A stretch of DNA of 64,000 nt from Vanilla planifolia (taxonomy: Eukaryota; Streptophyta; Magnoliopsida; Asparagales; Orchidaceae), in assembly GCA_023846275.1 (NCBI GenBank), contig CM043874.1:30787630-30851629 (forward strand), written 5' to 3'. Position numbers and translations under genes: made by a program. Under the pieces are notes generated by a model. That model had not been told where the DNA came from and did not search any database. It was given only the letters and a program-made list of their open reading frames with translations. Within the stretch, counting starts at the first letter, position 1. Every line of letters begins with the position of its first letter. This document shows, in pieces, positions 12,226-22,139 of the stretch.

Positions 12226-13343
12226 GATATATTAAGCTCTGATGATCAGTAAATATCATACATTTAACTCCCTATAAATAATGTCTCTAAATTTTTAGAG
12301 CAAAAATTATAACTGTTAGTTCCAAATCATGCATAGGATAATTCTTTTCATGTGACTTAAGCTGTCTAGATAAAAAGGCAATTATCTTGTGATGTTGCAT
12401 CAATACACAGCCTAGCCTTTACAATGAGGCATCATTGTATATATGATAACTTTCTGTGCCTTCTAACACTGCTAGAATTGGAGCTGTAGTTAATTTTTCT
12501 TTCAGTGTTTGGAAGCTATTCTCACAAGCTGCATCCCATTGAAATTTTGATATCTTCCATGTTAAATTGGTTAATGGTGCCACAATCTGAGAAAAACTTT
12601 TGACAAACTTCCTGTAATATCTGGTCAATCCCAGGAAGCTTCTAACCTCAGTCACGGTTGTGGGTCTTGGTCTATCTATGATAGTCGAAATTTTTTGTGG
12701 ATCCATAGAGATCCCTTCCGCACTGACATGTCATAAGTAAATGACTTTGGATAACCAAAACACACATTCTGAGAATTTGGCATATAATTGGTTTCCTCTC
12801 AAAGTTTGAAATGTTAAATACAAATGTGTACCATATTCTTCTAAGAACTTGAAATAAATCAGAATATCATCAATAAAGACAATAATAAAGTTGTCTAAAT
12901 ATTTCTTGAACACTCGATTCATTAAATCCATAAAGGTTATTGGTGCATTGGTTAGCCCAAAGAGTAGTATTAAGAATTCATAGTGTCCATACCTGGTTCT
13001 GAAAGCTGTCTATGAAACATCTTGTTGCTTGCTTTTTAACTGATGGTATCCAGATCAATTTTGGAAAATACAGCTGCTCCATGTAATTGATCAAATAATT
13101 CATCAATCTGCGGTAAAGGATATTTGTTCTTGATAGTAATTTTATTGATTTCTCGATAGTCAGCACACATACGAAGACTACCGTCTTTTTTTTTCACAAA
13201 TAGGATAGGTGCTCCTTATGGGGACACACTTGGCCTAATAAATCTTTTTTGTAATAATTCTTGTAATTATATTTTTGACTTCTTGTAGTTCAACAGGTGT
13301 CATACGATAAGGAGATTTCGAAATTAGCTCACTATTGGGAAAT
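12226..13343 (-). pseudogene. RT and RNase H fragment of a second gypsy copy
   Basis: The minus-strand translation from 13343 gives the RT N-terminal region, the FIDD catalytic motif at 12866-12877, and RNase H with a NDASL stretch near 12419-12440, ending in a MIFTDHQSL motif at 12259. It is highly similar to the pol at 8000-9050 but with different stops and indels. A short frame (12062-12259) runs across the junction, joining the RNase H end in frame to a gag tail. Truncated at both ends and non-functional. Confidence 0.88.
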
Positions 13344-14114
13344 ATACCATATTACTTCTTCCTTTTTAGTTTTTATGCAAATAAAATAAACAAACAACAT
13401 ATGCAACAACCAAAACACCATGTGATAGTAAGAAAACCATGTAAAAACAAACACATATTAATGTGCTACATCACAGGGTTGGGGATTTATCTACCTGATT
13501 TTGATGTACAAATCATCTTGCCCACTTCTGATTCTTCTCGATGTCTTACGGAATCTTCGCCGGTCGTCACTGTCCCGTGCCGGTACTCTAAGATCACGGC
13601 GGTGGCTGTCGAAAATCTTGCACAACTCCCAGAAGACTATCGCGCTCCAACGACCTCTCCGCAGCCGGTTAATTTTGCAAAAATGCTTTTCAAACGCACC
13701 TTGGTTAGCTTTTATAACTGCAGCTGAAATTTCTCGAACCCTCGTGAACAACTACCATAAGGCTCATGAACTGGCTATTTTGCATAACACCCCCCTCTGA
13801 ATTCGTTATTTGCGCATAAATCCTCCGCCCGGAGAGATGGACCTGCGTCAAAATTCTTAAAATTGTACATATACCCAGCGCAGCCAACATCCTTTAAAAT
13901 TGTAAATATACCTTCCACCAAAACAAATTTGAGCTATGTCGACATTTACAAAATTATAAATCTATCCTCAATTTTACGAAGTTATCCCAGATCTTTAAAA
14001 ATTCATAATTTATTCCTTAGAGCTTCGAAAATTACAAACTAAACACCGTTGGACTCGTCTCAAAGAACTCTTTCTCTTGGAAGGATAAAATAAAGAAAAA
14101 CTAAGGTTGTTACA
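13344..14114 (-). repeat. Partial LTR at the right end of the composite
   Basis: It is the same orientation as the left LTR and corresponds to its positions 5427-6200. It ends GGTTGTTACA followed by the target duplication. By eye there are about 13 mismatches to the left LTR over the last ~80 nt, mostly transitions. That points to an old insertion, or to LTRs of different origin. Confidence 0.9.
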
Positions 14115-14119
14115 CTTAG
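14115..14119. repeat. Target-site duplication, right copy (CTTAG)
   Basis: Matches 4445-4449. The array unit resumes immediately after it (TTCTTATCAGTAGATC). Confidence 0.9.
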
Positions 14120-17100
14120 TTCTTATCAGTAGATCTTTTTAGAGTAACAACAATGAAAGTTAAAGCTTGCTAATGGCAAAGAGCAAAGAAAGAAAGAGGA
14201 GAGATGGTTCTTGTCTCAGAGAGATCGAATTCTCCAAGAAAATTTCAAATATTGAGATTTTCAACTGTTTAATTGGTAATAGTGGGAGCAACAATTTTTT
14301 ATTTCAATTTCAAATGTTTTGCTTTCTTTCTTCTTGGTTCAATGCTATACCTCTTCATGTATGAGTTTGGAAAGGTTTTATTACTTCATAATGATTTGTT
14401 TTTTTAGATTCTTATTTCTTTTTCCTTTCATCAGTGTTGTATGAACAATTTTTCTTGTCATTCACAACTTTAATTTGTAATAAATATCTCTATGTTTTCT
14501 TTTATTAATTCCTTATTACTGCAAATAAAATCATAAGGAAAGGTTGGCACTTTTGTTAGTTTGTGCACCCTTTTCTCTCTTCATGCGTTTCCAATATATG
14601 TTTCTTATTGTATTTTATTTTGTTCTTTGTGTCTTGCTTTTTGTTGGTTTCTATTTTGCATCTTATTTGAGACTTTATCAATTTCTTTAATGGGTTTATT
14701 CATCTTGTGAGATAGTTTAATGCAATGTTAAAATTGTTGTGAATTTTGATAATAAGGCCAAAAGCAAACTATATAAATTAAAATATTGTTTAAGCTAATA
14801 ATTTTTTATTTTACAATTTTATTCTTTTCTTATTTTGAGTTAAAAATATTGACTTTAAGAATTACCAATTTGTCTTTATTAATTCTATAGTTAGTACCAA
14901 TTTTATTATTAGGATGCTAGATTTATTTATACCCTTTTTTCCTTTGCAAATTGTATAATAGATGGGTATCTTAGAAGATAATGTGCTTAAATTTAATATA
15001 ATAAATGCATTATATATCATTTGTTACTTTTAAAGATTTATAATAAGGTGTAATGTTTTGATCTTTAATCTTTAATTTATAATATTTGATCCTTTAATCT
15101 CAATGATGGAAGATCTAGCAATCATGCATGTTAAAATTGTGTGCAACTTTGATTGTATTCATGCAATTAAATAGGCATATGAACAAGGATTTTTTATTTT
15201 TTTATTACAAAATAGGGTTGTTTGATCTCTCTGCGAACTGTTCTTACCCTTAGTCCTTATTAGAGATCTTTTTAGAGTAGCAACAGTGGAAATGAATGCA
15301 TGTTAATGGCAAGGAGCAAAGAAAGAAAGAGAATGAGAGATGGTTTTTGTCCCAGAGAGAACTAATTCTACAAGAAAATTTCAAATGTTTAGATTATCAG
15401 TTGTTCAATTGGTAATAGCGGGAGCAACAGTTTGTTATTTCAAATTTCAATTGGTTTTTTGGTTTCTTTCTTCTTGGTTCAATGTTATACCTTTTCATGT
15501 ATGAGTTTGGAACTTTATTACTTTATAATACATTGTTTTTTTAGATTCTTATTTTTTGTTCTTTCATTAGTGTTGTATGAACAATTTATCTTGTCAGTCA
15601 CAACTGTAATTTGTAATATATTTTTCGATAGTTTCTTTTATTAAATCTTTATTAGTGCAAATAAAATCATAAGGATAGGTTGGCACTTTTGTTAGTTTGT
15701 GCACCCTTTTCTTTCTTCATGTATTTCCAATATGTGTTGCTCGTTGTATTTTATTTTGTTCTTTGTCTTGCTTTTTTGTATTTATATTTTGCATCTTATT
15801 TGAGACTTTATCAAATTCTTTAATGAGTTTATTCAACTTGTGAGATGATTTAATACAATGCAATGTTAAAATTTTTATGGATTTTGAGAATAAGGCCAAA
15901 AGCAAACTTTATAAATTAAAATACTACTTAAGCTAATATTTTTTATTTTACAACTTTATTTCTTTTCTTATTTTGAGTTAAAAATAATGACTTCAAGAAT
16001 TACCAATTTGTCTATTTATTCTACAGCTAGTACTAATTTTATTATTTTGATGCAAGATTTATACATATATTTTTTTCCTTTGAAAGTTATATAATAGATT
16101 AAAATCTTATAAGATAATGTGCTTAAAATTAATATAATAAATACCTTATATATCATTTGTAACTTTTAAAGATTTGCAATAAGGTGTAATGTTTTGATCT
16201 TTAATTTTCAATTTGTAATATTTAATCATTTATCTCTAATCTCAATGATGGAAGATCTAGCAACCATGCATGTTAAAATTTTGTGCAACTTTGATTGTAT
16301 TCATGCAATTAAATAGGCATATGAACAAGGATTTTTTTATTTTTTATGACAAAATAGGGTTGTCTGATCTCTCTGCGAAGTGTTCTCAGCCTTAGTCCTT
16401 ATCAGTAGATATTTTCAGAGTAGTAACAGTGGAAGTGAAAGCATGTTAATGGTAAGGAGCAAAGAAAGAAAGAGAAGATATGGTTTTTGTCCTAGAGAGA
16501 TTGAATTCTCCAAGAAAATTTCAAATGTTGAGATTATCAACTGGTCAATTGGTAAATTTGGAGCAGCAATTTGGTATTTCAAATTCCAAATGTTTTTTTG
16601 CTTTCTTTATTCTAGGTTCAATGCTATATCTTTTCATGTATGAGCTTGGAATGGTTTTATTACTTCATAATTCATTGTTTTAGACTCTTATTTTTTTTCC
16701 TTTCATCACTGTTGTATGAACAATTTTTCTTGTTATTCACAACTGTAATTTGTAATAAATATTTCTACGTTTTCTTTTATTAATTCTTTATTAGTGCAAA
16801 TAAAATCATAAGGAAAGTTCGACACTTTTGTTAGTTTGTACACCATTTTCTCTCTTCATACTTTTCCAATATTTGTTGCTTATTGTATATTATTTTGTTC
16901 TGTGTATTGCTTTTTGTTGATTTTTATTTTGCATCGTATTTGAGACTTTATCAGTTTCTTTAATGGGTTTATTCATCTTGTGAGATGGTTTAACACAATG
17001 CAATGTTAAAATTATTGCAGATTTTGAGAAAAAAGCCAAAAGAAAACTATATAAATTAAAATGTTGTTTAAGCTAATATCTTTTTATTTTATTATTTTAT

Positions 17101-18785
17101 TTCTTTTCTTATTTTGAGTTATTGACTTCAAGATGTATAAATTTGTCTATATTAATTCCATAACTAGTACCAATTTTATTATTATGATGCTAGATGTATG
17201 CATGTATTTTTTCCTTTGAAAATTGTATAATAGATGGAAATCTTAGAAGACAATGTGCTTAAAATTAACATAATAAATACAATATATATCATTTGTAACT
17301 TTTAAAGATTTGCAATAAGTTATAAGTTTTTTATCTTGAATCTCTAATTTATAATATTTGATCCTTTATCTCTAATCTCAATGATAGAAGATCTAGCAAC
17401 CATGTATGTTAAAATTTTGTGCAACTTTGATTGTATTCATGCAATTAAATAGGCATATGAATGAGGATATTTTTATTTTTTTATGACAAAATAGGGTTGT
17501 CTGATGTCTTTGCAAAGTGTTTTTATCTTTATTCCTTATCAGTAGATCTTTTTAGAGTAGTAACAGTAGAAGTGAAAGTATGTTAATGGCAAGGAGCAAA
17601 GAAAGAAAGAGAATGAGAGATGTTTTTTTTGTCCTAAAGAGATTGAATTCTCCAAGAAAATTTCAAATGTTTAGATTATTAGCTGTTCAATTGGTAATAA
17701 TAGGAGTAGCAGTTTGGTATAAAATATTGTTTTGCTTTCTTTCTTCTTGGTTCAATGCTATACCTTTTCATGTATGAGTTTGGAAAGGTTTTATTACTTC
17801 ATAATGCTTTATTTTTTTAGTTTCTTATTTTTTTCCTTTCATCAGTGTTGTATGAACAAATTTTCTTGTCATTCACAACTATAATTTGAAATGAATATTT
17901 TTATGTTTTCTTTTATTAAATCTTTATTAGTGCAAATAAAATCACAAGGAAAGGTTGGCACTTTTGTTAGTTTGTGCACCCTTTTCTCTCTTCATGCGTT
18001 TCCAATATATGTTGCTATTGTATTTTATTTTTTTCTGTCTTGCTTTTTGTTGTTTTCTATTTTGCATCTTATTTGAGACTTTATTAATTTCTTTAATGGG
18101 TTTATTCATCTTGTGAGACAGTTTAATACAATACAATGTTAAAATTGTTGTGGATTTTGAGAATAAGGCCTAAAGCAATCTGTATAAATTAAAATACTAC
18201 TTAAGCTAATATTTTTTTATTTTACAATTTTTTTTCATTTCTTATTTTTAGTTAAAAATATTGACTTCAAGAATTACCAATTTGTTTTTATTATACTAGT
18301 ATCAATTTTATTATTATGATGCTAGATTTATACATATATTTTTTTCCCTTTGAAAATTGTATAATAGATGGAAATTTTAGAAGATAATGTTCTTAAAATT
18401 AATATAATAAATATCTTATATATCATTTGTAACTTTTAAAGATTTGCAATAAGTTATAATGTTTTGATTTTTTTTTTTTCATTTATAATATTTGATCCTT
18501 TATCTCTAATCTCAATGATGGAAGATCTAGCAATCATGCATGTTAAAATTTTGTGCAACTTTGATTGTATTCATGCAATTAAATAGTGATATGAACGAGG
18601 ATTTTTTATTTTTTATGACAAAATAATGTTGTCTAATCTCTCTACGAAGTGTTCTCACCCTTAGTCCTTATCAATAGATCTTTTCAGAGTCAGTGAAAGT
18701 GAAAGTATGTTAATAGCAAAGAGCAAAAAAAAGAAAGAGACTAAGAGATTCTTTTGTCTTAAAGAGATTGAATTCTGCAAGAAAA
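14120..18785. repeat. Right part of ~1.14-kb tandem repeat array (rest of unit 3, units 4-7)
   Basis: Units start at about 14251, 15387, 16527 and 17669. The CATGTATGAG landmark recurs at 14356, 15496, 16635 and 17769, giving spacings of 1140, 1139 and 1134. The array stops at about 18785 within AAGAAAA, the same register point at which it begins at 1333 (GTTGAGACTATC). It therefore comprises whole units, as expected from unequal exchange. Several units carry a similar ~65-codon open frame (14167-14364, within 16380-16643, 17580-17777; also 2384-2584 in the left part). Confidence 0.9.
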
Positions 18786-20900
18786 GTTTCTTCAAGGGGT
18801 TTTTAAATTCACGACTTTTTTATTCTTAAAATTCTGAATTTTGGAGTTCTTATTCAAGTTTTGACTTTTTTAAAATTTAACTTTCCAAGTTTTGATGTGT
18901 TTTATATATACTTTCTATTTTATTATATAACGGTTTAGATATAATATTTAATTATAAAATAAAAACACATGATTTTGACAAAAAATTTTAATAATTTGCC
19001 AAATTTCGTAAAATTTTGTTTTATTCACTCTTGGTTATGTGCGCGGGCCTGTTCGTGTGCACGCTTGTGTCTCCACACTAGCATAGTCACACTAGGTCCT
19101 TATCTTGCTCATGTACAGTGCTCTGCAAGTGCGTTGATCATGGTGGCATGATAGGTGCACCTACTACGTGTGCATGAAACCTGTGCGTGGTAAGTGGCCA
19201 ACAGGGTGCATGTGCAATGCAGTGTGCTCAACTCTGCTCAATCATGCACCCTAGCTTCATGCACGCGGTGCTTGGCCAATGCATTTTGATGAGCTTGCAA
19301 TGAGTCTTCGTGCATAACTCTATTGTTTTTTGTTACATCATCAATTTTGGTCATTTTGTCTTATCCAATAATTTTTTTTTATCCATTTTAGATTTAATGA
19401 ACTTGAAAGTAATCTTCTAATCATAAGTTTCTTCTTTTTGAGATTTGAATCCTATCAAATTTGCTTTTTCCATACTAATTGTGTAGCAAATCTAGTTTAG
19501 TTGTCTTTTTCTAGAGGTTGAGACTTTTATCCATCACATCAAGTAATTCTTTTGATTTTGTTAACAGTATGCATCTTTGCCATGTGTTCGCTAATTTCTT
19601 CATTTGATTAGCACCAACAACACATTTTATCAATACATTTTTGTTTTGAGTTAGAATGAAGAATAATCTATTGATATTGTTGTATTCATTAATAATAGAT
19701 GATATCTTGATCCCATAAGTATGGATTATCTTTTGGACCCGTCGTAAGAAGGGATCAAGATTTTAGCACTATCTCCATTAATACTTGTATTTGTTGGGTT
19801 AATAAAGTTACCTTCTAGGTTTGATAGTAAAACAATCAACAAAATCACTTCAATTGAAGTCTCTTCAATCTCTTAATTCACTTTTGCAGTTGCTCTTCAA
19901 TTATCTCCTTTTCTACATTTTCCATTAACATCGAATCCAAGCACTCCAATACAAAAAAATTGATCTGTACAATGCATTTTCACCCTGAGCACTTGTCAAT
20001 AGACCTTTTTTTATAGTAGCAACAACGAAGTGAAAATGTGATAATGGCAAGAAGAAAATGAAGAAAGAGAAAGAGAAAAGTGTTTTTGTCACAAGGAAAT
20101 TAAATTCCGATGAAGATTCTCTTCAAAGGTTCTTGTATTTACGAAGTTCTAATTCTTAGAATTTTAAATTTTGAAGTTCTGATTTTTTTGAGTTTTGATT
20201 TCTTAAAGTTTTGATTTATTTTATATATGTTTTTTACCATTTTATGTAGATATTTAAATAAAATATTTAATTATTAAACAAAAAATATGTGATTTTAACC
20301 AAAAATATAAAAATTTCCTAAATTTTGCAATTCTGCAAAATCGGACCTGATCTGTGCATGTCCTCACGTGCATGCTTGTGCCCCCGCATTCGTACATCCA
20401 CATGAGGGGGTTACCCTAGTAAACAACCCTCTTTGTGTGTTCCTGTGAAGGCATTATGGGGGTTTGACAAGGTGCAAGGTGCACATTTACCTGGGTCCAT
20501 GCAATCGCATTAGCTAGCATCTCTGCACGCTATGCTTGTTCAGTGCCCTATAACGTGCACTTCGGTGTACTTACAAGTTTTCATGCGCAATCTTGTTACT
20601 TAGTGTTGTGTCGTTGATTTTTGTCGTTTTATATTATCCCTTGATTTTTTTATCTGTTTTGGATTTAATTAGCTTGGAAGTAATCTCCTCATTAGCCTCA
20701 TGAAAACTGAATGTTGATTTTGAAGTTACAAGCCATGAAATCATAGCGATAAATTCAGAAAAAAAAGTTCTATTTTCATTTCTTTTTTTATCAGGATATT
20801 TAATCCTGATATCTTTAAACACATCACAAATCATGACATATACTTTTTTTTTATTCACAAATCATGACATATACTTTTTTTTTATTCTTTTTTGAAGGCG
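18656..20900. repeat. Diverged ~1.3-kb direct dimer adjoining the array
   Basis: Two copies begin at about 18656 (CACCCTTAGTCC) and 19981 (CACCCTGAGCAC), 1325 bp apart. Both start with the last ~130 bp of the array unit (TTATCA/TGTCAATAGA..., GAGCAAA/AAGAAGAAA..., GATTGAATTC-like). Both continue into the same flank: TTCTTCAA, then TTTTGAnTTT, then an AT block. A GC-rich patch full of GTGCA/CATGC words follows (about 19030-19330 and 20340-20600), and then TTATCC...GATTTAAT. Similarity is moderate, so the duplication is old. No coding sequence is recognised; the 60-codon frame at 18969-19151 is not supported. Confidence 0.65.
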
Positions 20901-21160
20901 TATTATAATATCAGATTATGTTATATAACATTGATATCATGGCATGCTTAATTTAAATAATACCCATTTATATCATTAATAATTAAATTCATCTATTTTT
21001 TATTCCAGTTGATCTCTTAATTTTTTTTTTCTTTTTTTCTTTCATTTTCTATAAAATAATTTATAATTTAACATCAACTAGATATTGGAATTAAATTCAC
21101 TTCAATAAAACTTATTGTTCCGACTTACAGAAGTTTTTTCGTCTTGACTTACCACCTTTA
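20901..21160. other. AT-rich non-coding spacer
   Basis: T-runs and A/T-rich words only; no gene or repeat recognised. Confidence 0.4.
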
Positions 21161-21385
21161 AGATTGTCTTTCCTGCGCGTTTTCCCTTTTTTTATTTTTA
21201 TTTATATTTTCTGGATTCGCCTTTTCCACCAGCTAACGGCAAAACGTCGCCACTGCATGCTTGCCAACGACAACCTAAAGCTTCCCAAAATAACGCATGC
21301 CAACAAAAAAATCGAAACTGAAGGGAACTCTTGTTGCATACCGAAAAACCAAGAGATCGAAGTCAGAAATACGACAGGAGCTTAC

Positions 21386-21655
21386 CTTCTTCAATCTGCT
21401 TCCTTTCGGGTTTCGGATTGTAGCTCTTTTTGAAATTCTCGACGATGGAAAGCTTGCAGCCTCAATGATTAAGGTTTCGTTCGTTCGTCGAAGGCCGAGT
21501 TTCCTTTTTGATCATCAAATCCCTTCCACGGCGATCATTCGATGGCCAAACTTTGTCGAATAGCCTCTCGAGATTCACCGCTATCGCAATCCTATCTTTG
21601 TCGGTGGAAGCTGCGGGAAAAAACAGCGCGTAAGGGATTTCGGCATATTTTGTAA
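21386..21655 (-). other. Possible orphan 5' leader exon (minus strand)
   Basis: This CpG-rich segment on the minus strand ends in a strong donor (GAAGAAG followed by GTAAGC, GT at 21384-21385). It has short upstream frames only, like a plant 5'-UTR exon. The following intron-like sequence runs into the 1.3-kb dimer and the tandem array, with no coding exon visible. It shares the short word CTCGGCCTTCGAC with the leader-like patch at about 490. The plus-strand frames 21164-21433 and 21297-21563 overlap it and resemble no protein I know. It may be the remnant of a disrupted gene (inference). Confidence 0.3.
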
Positions 21656-22139
21656 TCCTGATTTTTCTTTTTTTTTTTAAATTAATTAATTGATTTATTT
21701 ATTTTCTGATTATTTTAATATTATTTTCTAATAACTTTAAAAATTAATTACAAATTAATCAGAGATCCAAAAATTATGCAATAAGAACCAAAATTTGTCC
21801 TAATTTGTCATATTCAATTTTTCATCACATTTTAATTCCAATTGATGGTAATTATCTTACCAAATATGAAAAAAAATTTGTATCTTTAGGTGATTACAGC
21901 AATGAGTCGTAATCTCCACACTTTAATAAATTTCTTCTTGAATAAATTTGGATATTTAACTTTTATATCAGTTTTTACTTCTCAAGTTATTTTTATATCA
22001 TTATAATTTTGTCATAACACTAATTATGAAAATTACTTTATTTCTTAATAACTTTTTTAATCCAAAATAATTATTGATTTCTCTTAATATGTCATATCAA
22101 ATTGAATTTTAATTCTTTCTTTATCTTATTAGATAATTA
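21656..22139. other. AT-rich tract left of gypsy relic 2
   Basis: It probably includes the degraded 3' end of the neighbouring gypsy element, but I cannot see a paired LTR or clear termini. Confidence 0.3.

Larger units (their letters stand above)
4450..14114 (-). mobile_element. Composite Ty3/gypsy chromovirus-type LTR retroelement inserted in the tandem array
   Basis: The 9,665-bp insertion starts TGTCAAGC, ends GTTGTTACA and is flanked by CTTAG. Left to right it contains: a full LTR; a polypurine tract; a decayed minus-strand integrase, RNase H and RT; a short gag start; an initiator-Met-tRNA primer-binding site; a partial LTR; a plus-strand gag-protease fragment; an inverted LTR piece; a minus-strand gag tail and protease fragment; a minus-strand RNase H-RT fragment; and a partial LTR. 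The integrase C-terminus ends in a chromodomain-like TWE...YPELF motif, as in plant chromoviruses. Every coding part is broken by stops, frameshifts or truncation, so it cannot move on its own. The internal order is not that of one intact element; it must reflect rearrangement or recombination between copies. Confidence 0.92.

Noticed and set aside
21164..21563. Overlapping 88-89-codon plus-strand frames as a gene
   Set aside because: They lie antisense to a leader-like segment with a strong minus-strand splice donor, overlap each other in different frames and match no family I know.
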